From positions 1 through 63,706 of the forward strand of contig NZ_RXWZ01000077.1 in assembly GCF_003970575.1 (NCBI RefSeq): a stretch of 63,706 bases of DNA. Reading direction: 5' to 3'. The notes under the pieces are model-generated. The model was not told where the DNA came from. It saw only the letters and a list, made by a program, of their open reading frames with translations, and ran no database searches. Each line of letters opens with the position of its first letter. Position 1 is the first letter of the stretch. A program made the position numbers and the translations under genes. The stretch comes from Mammaliicoccus fleurettii. GTDB taxonomy: Bacteria; Bacillota; Bacilli; Staphylococcales; Staphylococcaceae. Of the stretch, positions 27,264 through 38,622 are shown in pieces.

Positions 27264-28550
27264 TTACCCCTCCATTAATAATAATTCTGGATTATTTAAT
27301 AATCTCTTAATATGATTCATTGCATTTTGTCCAGTAGCACCATCAATTTGTCTATGGTCGAAACTTAATGATAATGATAATACAGGTGCTGCTATAATTT
27401 CTCCATCTTTAACGATAGGTTTTTGAGCAATACGACCAATTCCTAAAATTGCAACTTCAGGATGGTTGATTACTGGAGTGAACCATTGTCCACCTGCTGA
27501 ACCAATATTACTAATCGTACAAGTTGCGCCTTTCATTTCGTTAGCTTGTAATTTACCATCACGTGCTTTAACAGCTAATTCGTTGATTTCATCAGAAATC
27601 TCGAACATTGATTTATGATCAGCATTTTTAACTACTGGTACTAATAAACCACGATCAGTATCTGCAGCTATACCTACATTATAGTAATGTTTATGAACAA
27701 TTTCACCATTTTCTTCATCAAATTCAGTATTTAATGCTGGATATTTCTTAAGTGCTGATACTAATGCTTTAACAACGTATGGTAAGAATGTTAATTTAGT
27801 ACCTTGCTCAGCAGCAACTTCTTTGAATTTTTTACGGTGATCCCATAGTTCTTGAACATCAATTTCATCCATTAATGTTACGTGAGGCGCAGTGTGTTTA
27901 GAATTAACCATTGCTTTAGCAATTGCTTTACGCATAGCAGGGATTTTCTCACGAGTTTCAGGATATTCTCCTTCTGGAACTTGTGGAGTTTGTACAGCTT
28001 GTGTATCTTCGCTAGATGCTTGAGTTGCCTCTGCAGCTGGTTGTTCTGATTTAGAACCACCATTTAAGTATGCTTCAACATCATCTTTTAAAATACGACC
28101 GTTTTTACCTGAACCTGAAACAGCTTTAATGTTTACATCGTTATCACGAGCGAATTTACGAACTGAAGGCATAGCAATTACGCGTTTAGAATTATCAACG
28201 TCTTCTGATTGTGTTTCAGTAGTTGCTTCTTCTTTCGCTTCTTCTGCTGGAGCTTCATCTTTTGTTTCTTCTTCATCTTCATCATGACCTTTAAATTGTA
28301 AACCTTCTGCGTCTGGTGCATCAATTTTAACAATTGTATCACCAACAACAGATACAGTACCTTCTTCAACCATAACTTCTTCTACTTTACCTGCAACAGG
28401 TGATGGAATTTCAACGACTGATTTATCATTTTGTACTTCACATAATACATCGTCTTCTTGAATTTCGTCTCCTGCTTTAACAAACCATTTTACAATTTCA
28501 CCTTCGTGGATACCTTCACCGATATCTGGTAATTTAAATTCGAATGACAC
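27264..28550 (-). CDS. pdhC: Dihydrolipoamide acetyltransferase (PDH E2)
   Basis: A 428-aa E2 core subunit. One lipoyl domain (about 1-78) has the acceptor Lys43 in NDKSVVEIP. An acidic Glu/Ala-rich linker follows, then the subunit-binding domain (about 127-163, [11 protein letters not shown]) and the catalytic domain (about 205-428) ending near [11 protein letters not shown] with the catalytic His. It forms the multimeric core linking E1 and E3. Confidence 0.96.
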   Translation of the reverse strand: MSFEFKLPDIGEGIHEGEIVKWFVKAGDEIQEDDVLCEVQNDKSVVEIPSPVAGKVEEVMVEEGTVSVVGDTIVKIDAPDAEGLQFKGHDEDEEETKDEAPAEEAKEEATTETQSEDVDNSKRVIAMPSVRKFARDNDVNIKAVSGSGKNGRILKDDVEAYLNGGSKSEQPAAEATQASSEDTQAVQTPQVPEGEYPETREKIPAMRKAIAKAMVNSKHTAPHVTLMDEIDVQELWDHRKKFKEVAAEQGTKLTFLPYVVKALVSALKKYPALNTEFDEENGEIVHKHYYNVGIAADTDRGLLVPVVKNADHKSMFEISDEINELAVKARDGKLQANEMKGATCTISNIGSAGGQWFTPVINHPEVAILGIGRIAQKPIVKDGEIIAAPVLSLSLSFDHRQIDGATGQNAMNHIKRLLNNPELLLMEG

Positions 28551-28592
28551 GATTTTTTCCTCCTAAATATTAAATCCGTATTTTACTGCGCA

Positions 28593-29570
28593 TTAAAATT
28601 CTAATGTTTCTTTAGCTTGCGCTACGATATCTTTTTTGTTTGGTAACCAAACACTTTCAGCTTGTGTGAATGGATAAATAGTGTCAGCAGCAGCTACACG
28701 TGCAATAGGAGCTTCTAATGAAAGAACTGCTCTTTCAGATATTTCTGCTACAACACTTGCACCAACGCCAGCTTGTTTTTGAGCTTCTTGTACAACAATA
28801 ACACGGTTTGTTTTTTCAACTGATTTAACAATTGTTTCAACATCTAAAGGTTGAACAGTGATTAAGTCAATTACTTCAACTGAGTATCCGTCTTTTTCTA
28901 AGTCTTCTGCTGCTTTTAATGATTCTTGAACCATAGCACCATAAGTGATGATAGTTAAGTCAGTACCTTCACGTTTAACTTTAGCTTTACCGATTTCTAC
29001 TTCGTACTCTTCTTCAGGTACTTCTTCACGGAATGAACGGTATAACTTCATGTGTTCTAAATATACAACTGGATCATTACTGCGGATTGCAGAAATTAAA
29101 AGTCCTTTAGCATCATATGGGTTTGAAGGAATAACAACTTTCAAACCTGGAGATTGTGCCATTAAGCCTTCTAAGTTATCAGCATGTAATTCAGGTGTAT
29201 GTACACCACCACCGAATGGAGCACGGATTGTTACTGGTGCTGTTTTTGAGTTACCTGAACGGAAACGATGACGAGCTATTTGACCTGCAATTGAGTCCAT
29301 AACTTCAAATACGAAACCAAAGAATTGGATTTCCATGACAGGACGGTAACCTTCAAGCGTTAAACCTAAAGCTAGACCACCAATACCTGATTCAGCTAGA
29401 GGTGTATCAAATACACGATCTTCACCGAATTCTTTTTGTAAACCTTCTGTTGCACGGAATACACCGCCGTTTACACCAACGTCTTCACCGAATAATAAAA
29501 CATCTTCGTCTCTTTTTAATTCGTTTTGAAGCGCATTGTTAATCGCTTGAATCATTGTCATTTGTGCCAT
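28593..29570 (-). CDS. pdhB: Pyruvate dehydrogenase E1 beta subunit
   Basis: A 325-aa transketolase-type E1 beta. The [17 protein letters not shown] start region, the [15 protein letters not shown] segment with the conserved Glu that activates thiamin diphosphate, and the C-terminal [13 protein letters not shown] are typical. It pairs with PdhA, from which it is separated by 3 bp. Confidence 0.96.
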   Translation of the reverse strand: MAQMTMIQAINNALQNELKRDEDVLLFGEDVGVNGGVFRATEGLQKEFGEDRVFDTPLAESGIGGLALGLTLEGYRPVMEIQFFGFVFEVMDSIAGQIARHRFRSGNSKTAPVTIRAPFGGGVHTPELHADNLEGLMAQSPGLKVVIPSNPYDAKGLLISAIRSNDPVVYLEHMKLYRSFREEVPEEEYEVEIGKAKVKREGTDLTIITYGAMVQESLKAAEDLEKDGYSVEVIDLITVQPLDVETIVKSVEKTNRVIVVQEAQKQAGVGASVVAEISERAVLSLEAPIARVAAADTIYPFTQAESVWLPNKKDIVAQAKETLEF

Positions 29571-29573
29571 GAC

Positions 29574-30686
<1,113 letters not shown>

Positions 30687-30732
30687 TCAATTCACCATAC
30701 CTTTCCCTATATTAGATATTCATTTCTAATTC

Positions 30733-30761
30733 AGTTTAACATAAATCTGTTTTACTGTTAA
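30733..30761 (-). promoter_or_regulatory. pdhA promoter
   Basis: Minus-strand -35 TTAACA (30756-30761) and -10 TAAACT (30733-30738) with a 17-nt spacer. No cre box or other operator was recognised around it. Confidence 0.6.
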
Positions 30762-30781
30762 ATAAAAAATACTAACATTAT

Positions 30782-30807
30782 AAAAAGCCTTGTACAAAAG
30801 GCTTTTT
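30782..30807 (-). terminator. Terminator after ykyA
   Basis: AAAAAGCCTT-gtac-AAAAGGCTTTTT, located 43 bp past the ykyA stop and just upstream of the pdhA promoter. Confidence 0.8.
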
Positions 30808-30849
30808 ATAAACTGTATTACAACATAATTAAGTCTGTACTAATACAAA

Positions 30850-31482
30850 TTATTCATTTAAAATATTTGAAACATCTTTCTTTTCTTGTTGTACTTTTTT
30901 TAGATCATTTTGATATTCAGTTACTATTTTTTCAGTCTTTTTATTAACTTCTTCTAATTTTTTTGAACGTTTATTAGTTCCTTCTTGAGTAGCATTATCT
31001 TCTGTTAAATAGCTAAATAATTGATGCTCAGTATCCAACACGTCTTTATAGCCTTTGATTACTTTATCATGTGCTTTATATTTGTCGTCCAAAGCTTTCT
31101 TCAAATCATTAGCTGCTTTCAATTGCTCCTCATCTTCTATATTTTTGTAGTCATCTTTAGAAGTCTCGTAAATCTTTTTTGATTTATCCATAGCTGATTT
31201 TTCATTGTCTATAATTTCTTCTCTATTTTTTATACCTTCAGTTAATTCTTTTGCTTTTGATTTAAACTTTTCATCTTTTGCATTATTTAGTTCTTCAATT
31301 TTCTTCACTTTTTCTTTTTCAGCTTTAGTCATTTTTTCATTCAAATCCACAATAACTTTTTCTTCTTGGTTTGCTTTTTCTACCTTATTATAAAAAGATT
31401 CAAGTGATTCTTTAGATTGACCACATGCTGTTAAAATCACTGTACTAGCCAGTGTTAATGTTAAAAATTTCTTGCCAATCAT
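30850..31482 (-). CDS. ykyA: YkyA-type coiled-coil lipoprotein
   Basis: A 210-aa lipoprotein. The signal peptide ends in L-T-A-C (Cys20). The rest is a very Lys/Glu-rich helical rod, almost certainly coiled coil (about 25-205). It fits the YkyA putative cell-wall-binding lipoprotein family and the usual place between pdhA and def. It would sit on the outer face of the membrane. Function unknown. Confidence 0.8.
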   Translation of the reverse strand: MIGKKFLTLTLASTVILTACGQSKESLESFYNKVEKANQEEKVIVDLNEKMTKAEKEKVKKIEELNNAKDEKFKSKAKELTEGIKNREEIIDNEKSAMDKSKKIYETSKDDYKNIEDEEQLKAANDLKKALDDKYKAHDKVIKGYKDVLDTEHQLFSYLTEDNATQEGTNKRSKKLEEVNKKTEKIVTEYQNDLKKVQQEKKDVSNILNE

Positions 31483-31601
31483 TATATTGCCTCCTTACAT
31501 ATCTATAAACATGTTACTCTGTTTTTTTTATTTATACAATCAATAATAGATGTAAAACTGAGTAGATTTTGATATATTTTATATGAGGAAGGTGTATGTA
31601 A

Positions 31602-32156
31602 ATGATTACGATGGAAAATATTATTCGTGACGGCCACGAAACACTTAGAAAAAAAGCCGATGAAGTAGAATTGCCTATTTCAAGTGAAGATAAAGAAACT
31701 TTAAATGAAATGTTAGAGTTCCTAAAAAATTCACAAAATGAAGACTTAGCTAAAAAATATGGATTACGTTCAGGAGTTGGCTTAGCTGCGCCACAAATAA
31801 ACGTTTCAAAAAAAATGTTAGCTGTGTATATCCAAGATGATGGCAAAGGTAATTCAATTGAACTACAACTTATCAACCCTAAAATTGTTAGCCATAGTGT
31901 ACAAAAAGCATATTTAAATGGTGGAGAAGGTTGTTTAAGTGTAGATGAATCTAAACCTGGTCTAGTACACCGCAACTTTAAAATAACAATTCAAGCATTT
32001 GATATAGAAGGAAATCCATTTAAAAAAAGATTTAAAGGATATCCAGCAATCGTATTGCAGCATGAAATTGACCATTTAAATGGTGTGATGTTCTACGATC
32101 ACATAAATCAAGAAGATCCATTTATGCCTTTAGAAGATGCAGTTGAAATCAACTAA
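31602..32156 (+). CDS. def: Peptide deformylase
   Basis: A 184-aa metal enzyme that removes formyl groups from new proteins. The three family motifs are intact: SGVGLAAPQ (about 57-65), EGCLS with the metal Cys, and QHEIDHLNG with the two metal His and catalytic Glu. The insert before motif 1 and overall length mark it as a type 2 (Gram-positive) form. GAGGAAGGTG precedes ATG 31602. Confidence 0.96.
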   Translation: MITMENIIRDGHETLRKKADEVELPISSEDKETLNEMLEFLKNSQNEDLAKKYGLRSGVGLAAPQINVSKKMLAVYIQDDGKGNSIELQLINPKIVSHSVQKAYLNGGEGCLSVDESKPGLVHRNFKITIQAFDIEGNPFKKRFKGYPAIVLQHEIDHLNGVMFYDHINQEDPFMPLEDAVEIN

Positions 32157-32171
32157 ATAGTTACAAAATTA

Positions 32172-32209
32172 AAGATGCTGAGACAATTAAATTGTCTCAG
32201 CATCTTTTT
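32172..32209 (+). terminator. Terminator after def
   Basis: AGATGCTGAGACAATT pairs with its full complement over a 2-nt loop-like centre and ends in TTTTT. Very strong. Confidence 0.9.
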
Positions 32210-32226
32210 GCAGTTTAATTTAGTCA

Positions 32227-32260
32227 AATCGCACGAAGACTTTCGAGATATCGTGCGATT
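32227..32260. repeat. Intergenic hairpin with UUCG-type loop
   Basis: AATCGCACGA (32227-32236) pairs with TCGTGCGATT (32251-32260). The centre contains CT-TTCG-AG on the plus strand, which would be a UUCG tetraloop. No T-run follows on either strand, so it is not a normal terminator. It lies 46 bp past the stop of the 90-aa gene. Confidence 0.6.
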
Positions 32261-32306
32261 CAGCTATTAATTTAGTTGTTGTATCTTCATTTAATCAAAA
32301 CACTAT

Positions 32307-32579
32307 CTACATAAATTCGTCTCTGCGTTCTATAAAATGAATATCTTTTTCTTTTAAAGCTTTTTGAATTACAGCTAGCTCGTCTAAACTTAACCATTCT
32401 GGGTCTTTATTATGTCGAATATAGTGAGGGTCTTGTTGTACGTTATTAACCACTTCATCATAATTATAAATCATAACAACTTCATTTCTACGTATATTAA
32501 ATTCAATACCTTTGAATTGTTTGTCAGTTCTGCCCTTTTCATTTTCGACTGTTTTGATAATACGTTCGACTTTATCCAT
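32307..32579 (-). CDS. Uncharacterised 90-aa protein
   Basis: Not recognised. A small cytosolic charged protein with no membrane segment. The middle FNIRRNEVVMIYNYDEVVNN looks like beta structure, followed by a helical, acidic C-terminal part ending RRDEFM. AGGATGTGAGATGA precedes ATG 32579. It starts 12 bp after the HAD phosphatase gene in the same direction, so the two are probably one operon. Confidence 0.75.
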   Translation of the reverse strand: MDKVERIIKTVENEKGRTDKQFKGIEFNIRRNEVVMIYNYDEVVNNVQQDPHYIRHNKDPEWLSLDELAVIQKALKEKDIHFIERRDEFM

Positions 32580-32591
32580 TCATCTCACATC

Positions 32592-33371
32592 CTATTCGTC
32601 TATCAAACCTAATTCTTTACATGCATAGTATATTCCATCTTCATCAACTGATTTAGTTTCATAATCACAAACTGTTTTTAATGCATCAACTGCATTTCCC
32701 ATTGCGACGCCTTGACCTACTTCTGAAATCATTTCAATATCATTTGGACCATCTCCAAAAGCAACTACTTCACTGAGTGGAAAACCTAATTTTTCACTTA
32801 GTTCTTTTATTCCTTCTGCTTTCGATCGATTATTCGGTACAACATCTCTACTTAATGTATGCCATCTATAAAATTTCAATGAATTAAATTTATCATCATA
32901 TTTATCATCTTCATCCTCAGTATGGAAAATAAGTGCTTGGTAAACTGGATGTTCGAGATAATATGTATTGTGATATTCAGGATAATCCATTTTTAGTGAT
33001 CCTAAGCTTTCTGATATGTGATTATCACTTTCAACATTTGCATATACTGCTGTTTCACCAAAAAATACTAGTGGATGATTATTTGTATGTGCTTTTTCTA
33101 CTATATTAGTTAATTCCTCTTTATCTAACGGGTGTTTCCCTATAATTTCTCCATTATAAACAACAATTTGTCCATTTAGTGAAACAAAAGTTTCTATTCC
33201 TGTTTCTTTAATGACTTCTTTAAACATGTAAGGCGCTCTTCCAGTTGCAATTGCAACTATATGCCCTTTTTCTTTTAATTGTTTTATGGCAGTGATTGTA
33301 GATTTCGGTATATTTTTATCTTCATCATAGATTGTTCCGTCTATGTCGAAAAATATTAATTTCTTATTCAA
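32592..33371 (-). CDS. HAD-superfamily Cof-type phosphatase (YkrA-like)
   Basis: A 259-aa haloacid dehalogenase phosphatase of the Cof/IIB type. Motif I FFDIDGTIYDE (about 7-17), motif II ATGRAP and motif IV FGDGPNDIEM (about 206-215) are all intact, with a cap between motifs II and III. Such enzymes dephosphorylate sugar phosphates or flavin/cofactor phosphates. Position next to rnjA matches YkrA of Bacillus. Substrate unknown. Confidence 0.85.
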   Translation of the reverse strand: MNKKLIFFDIDGTIYDEDKNIPKSTITAIKQLKEKGHIVAIATGRAPYMFKEVIKETGIETFVSLNGQIVVYNGEIIGKHPLDKEELTNIVEKAHTNNHPLVFFGETAVYANVESDNHISESLGSLKMDYPEYHNTYYLEHPVYQALIFHTEDEDDKYDDKFNSLKFYRWHTLSRDVVPNNRSKAEGIKELSEKLGFPLSEVVAFGDGPNDIEMISEVGQGVAMGNAVDALKTVCDYETKSVDEDGIYYACKELGLIDE

Positions 33372-33482
33372 CTTTGATCGCCTCCTTATATCTATATTAG
33401 TCCATAATCAATATATATGAAAGATTTAGTTAAATATCTTTATTTATCTCTAATTATCATGTAAAATGAACTTATTAAAAGG

Positions 33483-33596
33483 GTATCTATATTTATTTAT
33501 ATAGCTACTTTTCAAATTGAACGGGAATCAAATTTCAAAATTGACTAACCCTAGACTTAAAACTAGGGCTTTATTTATGTTAATTAACCTAGGAGG
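33483..33596 (+). promoter_or_regulatory. Structured leader of rpoY-rnjA
   Basis: Two hairpins precede rpoY. The first (about 33483-33510) pairs GTATCTATAT with ATATAG-C-TAC. The second (33548-33576) is CCCTAG-8-CTAGGG, followed by CTTTATTT, which resembles a weak terminator. The ribosome site CCTAGGAGG (33588-33596) repeats CTAGG, so the left arm CCTAG could pair with either the terminator arm or the ribosome site. This looks like an attenuator or feedback site. The start of transcription was not fixed. Confidence 0.5.
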
Positions 33597-33604
33597 ATTT
33601 ATAT

Positions 33605-33817
33605 ATGGCAGTATTTAAAGTATTTTTTCAAGAAGATAAAAGTGAAGTAATTGTACGTGAAAGTACACAAACAAAGTATTTTGAAGGACAAACTGAAGAA
33701 CAAGTTAGAAGATATTTAACAGACCGTAATTACAATATCGAATTTGTCCAAAAATTAGAGGGCGCTCATTTAGATTATGAAAAACAATCAGATCATTTTA
33801 ACGTGGAGACTATCTAA
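33605..33817 (+). CDS. rpoY: RNA polymerase epsilon subunit
   Basis: A 70-aa protein of the DUF1447/RpoY (YkzG) family, the small epsilon subunit of Firmicute RNA polymerase ([20 protein letters not shown] at the start, then TEEQVRRYL). AGGAGG lies 8 nt before ATG. It ends one base before rnjA starts, so the two are coupled, as in Bacillus and S. aureus. Confidence 0.93.
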   Translation: MAVFKVFFQEDKSEVIVRESTQTKYFEGQTEEQVRRYLTDRNYNIEFVQKLEGAHLDYEKQSDHFNVETI

Positions 33818-35491
33818 ATGAAACCTCTACAAAAAAATGAAGTAGGCGTATACGCACTGGGTGGTCTCGGTGAAATTGGTAAAAACACGTACGCCCTCGA
33901 ATATCAAGATGAAATTATCGTTATAGACGCGGGTATAAAATTCCCAGACGATGATCTTCTTGGTATCGATTACGTGATACCAGATTATACGTACTTAATT
34001 CAAAATAAACATAAAGTGAAAGCTTTATTTATCACTCATGGACACGAAGATCATATTGGTGGTGTTCCATTTTTATTAAAACAAATGAATGTTCCGATTT
34101 ATAGTGGTCCATTAGCATTAGGACTTATTAGAAATAAACTGGAAGAGCATCACCTACTTAAAACAGCTCAATTAAATGAAATTGACGAAGATTCTGTTTA
34201 TGAATTTAAGCACTTCAAAATTTCATTCTATTTAACAACGCATAGTATCCCTGAAGCTTACGGTATTATTGCAGATACACCAGAAGGAAAAATCGTCCAT
34301 ACAGGAGATTTCAAATTTGATTTCACGCCTGTAGGTAAGCCTGCGAATATTGCCAAAATGGCTCAACTTGGAGAAGAAGGCGTTCTTTGTTTATTATCAG
34401 ACTCTACTAACTCAGAGGTGCCTAACTTTACTTTAAGTGAAAAAGAAGTTGGACAAAATGTAGATGAAATATTCCGTAAATGTTCAGGTAGAATTATCTT
34501 CGCAACATTTGCATCTAATATTTACAGAGTGCAACAAGCCGTTGAAGCAGCTGTGAAGTACAATCGTAAAATTGTTGTCTTCGGTCGTTCAATGGAAAAC
34601 AACATTAAGATTGGTACTGAATTAGGCTACATTAAAGTACCACCAGAAACATTTATTGAACCTAATAAAATCAATTCAGTTCCTAAACATGAAATTCTTA
34701 TTTTATGTACTGGATCACAAGGTGAACCTATGGCAGCACTTTCTAGAATTGCCAACGGTACACATAGACAAATAAGTATTATTCCAGATGACACTGTTGT
34801 ATTTAGTTCTTCACCTATTCCAGGTAACACTAAGAGTGTTAATAGAACTATCAATTCATTGTATAAAGCTGGTGCTGATGTTATTCATGGTAAATTATCT
34901 AACATTCATACATCAGGGCACGGTTCACAAGATGAACAAAAATTAATGCTACGTTTAATTAAGCCAAAATATTTCATGCCAATACATGGTGAATATAGAA
35001 TGCTTAAAAAACATAGCGAAACAGGTATTAACTGTGGTGTAGATCCTGACAATATCTTTGTTTATGAAATTGGAGATGTACTAGCACTTACTAAGGATTC
35101 AGCTAGATATGCTGGACGTATACCTTCAGGCAATGTATTTGTTGATGGTAACGGTATCGGAGATATCGGCAATGTCGTTATTAAAGACCGTAAAGTTCTA
35201 TCAGAAGAAGGTCTTGTCATTGTTGTAGTAAGTATTGATTTCAAAACAAAACAATTACTTTCAGGTCCAGATATCATCTCAAGAGGCTTTGTTTATATGA
35301 GAGAATCAGGACATTTAATTTACGACGCACAACGATTAATCAAAAAATCAGTAATTGAAAAGTTAAATAATAACGAAAAAGTAGAATGGCATCATGTTAA
35401 AGCTACGATTACTGAAGCATTACAACCATATTTATATGAAAAAACAGCTCGTAAACCAATGATTTTACCAATAATCATGAAAATAAAATAA
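33818..35491 (+). CDS. rnjA: Ribonuclease J1
   Basis: A 557-aa metallo-beta-lactamase/beta-CASP nuclease with the zinc motif HGHEDHIGG (about 74-82), THSIPE, the beta-CASP segment [12 protein letters not shown] and [10 protein letters not shown] in the C-terminal half. It is a 5'-to-3' exonuclease and endonuclease for mRNA decay and rRNA maturation. Directly follows rpoY and ends at a bidirectional terminator. The paralogue rnjB is not in the window. Confidence 0.95.
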   Translation: MKPLQKNEVGVYALGGLGEIGKNTYALEYQDEIIVIDAGIKFPDDDLLGIDYVIPDYTYLIQNKHKVKALFITHGHEDHIGGVPFLLKQMNVPIYSGPLALGLIRNKLEEHHLLKTAQLNEIDEDSVYEFKHFKISFYLTTHSIPEAYGIIADTPEGKIVHTGDFKFDFTPVGKPANIAKMAQLGEEGVLCLLSDSTNSEVPNFTLSEKEVGQNVDEIFRKCSGRIIFATFASNIYRVQQAVEAAVKYNRKIVVFGRSMENNIKIGTELGYIKVPPETFIEPNKINSVPKHEILILCTGSQGEPMAALSRIANGTHRQISIIPDDTVVFSSSPIPGNTKSVNRTINSLYKAGADVIHGKLSNIHTSGHGSQDEQKLMLRLIKPKYFMPIHGEYRMLKKHSETGINCGVDPDNIFVYEIGDVLALTKDSARYAGRIPSGNVFVDGNGIGDIGNVVIKDRKVLSEEGLVIVVVSIDFKTKQLLSGPDIISRGFVYMRESGHLIYDAQRLIKKSVIEKLNNNEKVEWHHVKATITEALQPYLYEKTARKPMILPIIMKIK

Positions 35492-35499
35492 TAATATTT

Positions 35500-35540
35500 A
35501 AAAGCACCGACGATGTCAATTGACATTGTCGGTGCTTTTT
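35500..35540. terminator. Bidirectional terminator between rnjA and ktrC
   Basis: AAAAGCACCGACGATGTCAA pairs with its near-perfect complement (one G-T pair) and ends in TTTTT. It serves both convergent genes. Confidence 0.9.
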
Positions 35541-35549
35541 TACTATATC

Positions 35550-36212
35550 TTATTCATTTACAAGTTTTTTCTCAAATCTATTTAAATCATTATCGTGACC
35601 TATCACAATTAATATATCATGATATTCTATATTTTCATTTGGATCTGGCGCAACGATAATATCTTTCCCTCTTTTTACAGCAATAATATTGATGCCAAAG
35701 TTCGCACGAACATCTAATTCTAATATCGAATTTCCAGCAAGTCTTTCACCTGCTTTTATTTCAACAATAGAATATTCATCTGATAGTTCTAAGTAGTCTA
35801 AAACAGATGCACTTGCTACATTATGTGCAATGCGTCGACCCATATCTCTTTCTGGATGAACAACTGTATCTGCACCAATTTTATTTAAAATTTTAGCATG
35901 GTAATCATTTTGAGCTTTAGCAGTAACTTTCTTAACACCTAATTCTTTAAGAATTAAAGTAGTCAGTGTACTTGCTTGAATATTTTCACCAATTGCTACA
36001 ATGACATGATCAAAGTTTCTTATCCCTAAACTCTTCATCACTGCTTCATCTGTAGTGTCCGCAATAACCGCATGTGTGGCGATATCGCTATATTCATTTA
36101 CTCTCGCTTCATCAGCATCAATGGCCATAACATCCATATCTAAGGCATTTAGTTCTCTAACAATACTTCCACCAAATCGACCTAAGCCTATAACTACATA
36201 TTCCTTACTCAT
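35550..36212 (-). CDS. ktrC: Ktr potassium uptake system regulatory subunit (RCK domain)
   Basis: A 220-aa cytosolic gating subunit. The N-terminal nucleotide-binding Rossmann fold has GLGRFGGSIV (about 8-17) and the acidic MAIDADE at the end of the second strand. A TrkA-C domain follows (about 135-218). It binds nucleotide and cyclic-di-AMP and opens a KtrB/D channel, which is not in this window. Position beside rnjA matches KtrC. It lies 27 bp after cydB and may be read from that message. Confidence 0.88.
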   Translation of the reverse strand: MSKEYVVIGLGRFGGSIVRELNALDMDVMAIDADEARVNEYSDIATHAVIADTTDEAVMKSLGIRNFDHVIVAIGENIQASTLTTLILKELGVKKVTAKAQNDYHAKILNKIGADTVVHPERDMGRRIAHNVASASVLDYLELSDEYSIVEIKAGERLAGNSILELDVRANFGINIIAVKRGKDIIVAPDPNENIEYHDILIVIGHDNDLNRFEKKLVNE

Positions 36213-36239
36213 GATATGCCTCCATACTTTTGATTGTTA

Positions 36240-37256
36240 TTATTTTTTACCTTTAACGTAATCTGCATCAAAGATAAATAATCTTAATAATAATATTAGC
36301 GATGGAACAAGTAAAAGTAAACCTAAAATAAATACGATAATAAGCATTAATGCCATTTGATCATTTACAACTGATTTATTAATATTTATAAACGGATATA
36401 GAATATACGGTAATTTACTAATACCGTATCCGAAAAATGCAGTTCCAAATTGTAATAATATCATGATAAATGCAACACCATGCGCTTTTTTTAAGTAAAT
36501 AAGTACAACTGCTATAATGAAGAATACGATACTTAAACCAAATAACCACCAGAAACTACCTAAAGCGTTATTAAAGTGGTCTTCATTATGTTGTCTTAAT
36601 GATAAGAATACAAATTGACAAATAACAATCATTGGGACTGCCCAAATAAGGAACCACTGTCTCAATAAGTGATATGCTTCAGAATCTTTTGCTTTATTTG
36701 CATAAAATGTTAAGAATCCTGAAGAAATGTACAATACAGAGATAATCGCTAAAAAGACAACCGCCCAAGCATAAGGACTTAGCAATAATTCAACCCATTG
36801 CAAGCTGACTCCTTTATCTGTTTCTTTAATATATCCACCTTCAGCTATCGTCAATATTGTTGAAAATGATGCAGGAATAAGTAAACCTGTAGCACCATAT
36901 AAGAATAACCAAGACAACTTGCTATCTTGTCCATAGTTTTCAAATGCATAGAAACTACCACGTATTGTTAATAGTATTAAAGCTATACTACCTGGTATCA
37001 ATAATGTTGACCCAAAGTAATATGCTGAGTCTGGAAAGAATCCAACTATTCCAACAAAGAAGAATACGAAGAATACATTAGTCACTTCCCAAACTGGGTT
37101 TAAATATCTAGATATTAAATTATTAATAATATGATCTTGTTTTGTTAATTTTGCATGAAAAGCAAAGAACCCAGCACCAAAATCTATCGCACCGATAATG
37201 ATATAACCATACAAAAAGAGCCAAAGTACAGTGATTCCTATATGTTGATAATCCAT
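36240..37256 (-). CDS. cydB: Cytochrome bd oxidase subunit II
   Basis: A 338-aa protein with eight to nine membrane helices of the CydB family (WLFLYGYIIIGAIDFGAGFF at the N terminus, NPVWEVTNVFFVFFFVG). It partners CydA in the quinol bd oxidase. Its ATG shares a base with the cydA stop (TAATG), so the genes are coupled. Confidence 0.93.
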   Translation of the reverse strand: MDYQHIGITVLWLFLYGYIIIGAIDFGAGFFAFHAKLTKQDHIINNLISRYLNPVWEVTNVFFVFFFVGIVGFFPDSAYYFGSTLLIPGSIALILLTIRGSFYAFENYGQDSKLSWLFLYGATGLLIPASFSTILTIAEGGYIKETDKGVSLQWVELLLSPYAWAVVFLAIISVLYISSGFLTFYANKAKDSEAYHLLRQWFLIWAVPMIVICQFVFLSLRQHNEDHFNNALGSFWWLFGLSIVFFIIAVVLIYLKKAHGVAFIMILLQFGTAFFGYGISKLPYILYPFININKSVVNDQMALMLIIVFILGLLLLVPSLILLLRLFIFDADYVKGKK

Positions 37257-38602
37257 TATACTTCACCCTTTCTGTCTATTATTTTATTCACATCATCCGT
37301 AGCTTTACTATGACTGAACATTCTAATTAGAACATAACTTGATGAAATACCTAGTATTAAATAAAGAATTGCAAAAGCTATAAATACTAGACTTAAACCA
37401 TCAGCATGTGTAGCTGCATCTGCAACTTTTAAATAGCCTCGTAATATCCAAGGTTGTCTACCCATTTCTGCTAAGAACCAACCAAATTCTATAGCTAGCA
37501 TTGCTAATGGACCTGTCAAAACAGCTAAATACAATATAGGTTTACTATATTGAGACCATTTCTTGAACCATTTTAATACGATGAACAATGCTGAAACTGC
37601 AAAACAATAAACACCGAAGAACACCATTAAATCAAAGAAATAATGAATAATAAGCGGTGGTGTTTCATCACTTTTGAATTCATTTAGCCCTTTTACTTCA
37701 GTATTGAAATTATTATCTGATAAGAAGCTTAGCGCCCCAGGAATTTTAATAGCACCTTTAACTTCTTGTTTATCTTCATCTACTAATCCAAATAATACAA
37801 GGTCAGCTTTTGATTCACTTTCAAAATGCCACTCCATAGCTGCTAGCTTTTCTGGTTGTTCTTCATGTAAAAATTTTGCAGATAAATCACCTGCAAGCAT
37901 AGCGAATAAACTCGCAATAAGACCTACTGTCATAGTAAGTTTAAGTGCTTTTTTATGATATTCTTTATCGTCAATGAATTTATTCTTGATTAAACGATAT
38001 GCTGCAATACTTGCCAAAATAAATGCAGCTGTCATAAAAGCAGTCGCAATTACATGGAATGATCTTACCCCAAATGATGCATTAAACATTGCTGCTAATG
38101 GATCAATATTCATTAATTTCCCGTTAATAAAATCAAAACCACTAGGCGTATTCATGAAAGAATTCACAGATGTAATGAAAAACGCTGAGAATGTTCCACC
38201 AATAATAACTGGTAAATTAATTAAAAAGTGTGTCCATTTTCCTTTAAATCTATCCCAAGTATATAGATAAATACTTAAGAAAATCGCCTCAAAGAAAAAG
38301 GCAAATGTTTCCATAAATAATGGTAGCGCAATAACTTGACCACCTAATTGCATAAATGACGGCCACAATAATGATAATTGTAAGCCAATAATCGTCCCTG
38401 TAACAACACCAACTGCTACAGTAATTGTGTAACCTTTAGACCAACGCTTTGCCATAGCAATATACATAGGATTGTCTTTCTTAATACCTATGAATTCAGC
38501 AATAGCAAACATTAATGGGATACCTACACCAATTGTTGCAAATATGATATGGAATCCCAAGGTCATAGCAGTCAGTAAACGACTAATAACTACTGCATCC
38601 AT
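37256..38602 (-). CDS. cydA: Cytochrome bd oxidase subunit I
   Basis: A 448-aa CydA that reduces O2 with quinol electrons without pumping protons. Heme-ligand His18 (LGFHIIFA region), the invariant FGWFLAEMGRQPWILRG (about 369-385) and a short quinol loop are visible. The short loop is typical of Firmicutes, whereas the E. coli form is about 70 aa longer. It provides low-oxygen respiration alongside caa3. A Rex-type box sits upstream. Confidence 0.94.
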   Translation of the reverse strand: MDAVVISRLLTAMTLGFHIIFATIGVGIPLMFAIAEFIGIKKDNPMYIAMAKRWSKGYTITVAVGVVTGTIIGLQLSLLWPSFMQLGGQVIALPLFMETFAFFFEAIFLSIYLYTWDRFKGKWTHFLINLPVIIGGTFSAFFITSVNSFMNTPSGFDFINGKLMNIDPLAAMFNASFGVRSFHVIATAFMTAAFILASIAAYRLIKNKFIDDKEYHKKALKLTMTVGLIASLFAMLAGDLSAKFLHEEQPEKLAAMEWHFESESKADLVLFGLVDEDKQEVKGAIKIPGALSFLSDNNFNTEVKGLNEFKSDETPPLIIHYFFDLMVFFGVYCFAVSALFIVLKWFKKWSQYSKPILYLAVLTGPLAMLAIEFGWFLAEMGRQPWILRGYLKVADAATHADGLSLVFIAFAILYLILGISSSYVLIRMFSHSKATDDVNKIIDRKGEV

Positions 38603-38622
38603 AATATTCCTCCATTCAACAT

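Noticed and set aside
31532-31975. 147-codon minus-strand frame over the start of def
   Set aside because: It is the antisense shadow of the peptide deformylase gene, whose plus-strand motifs and ribosome site are clear.
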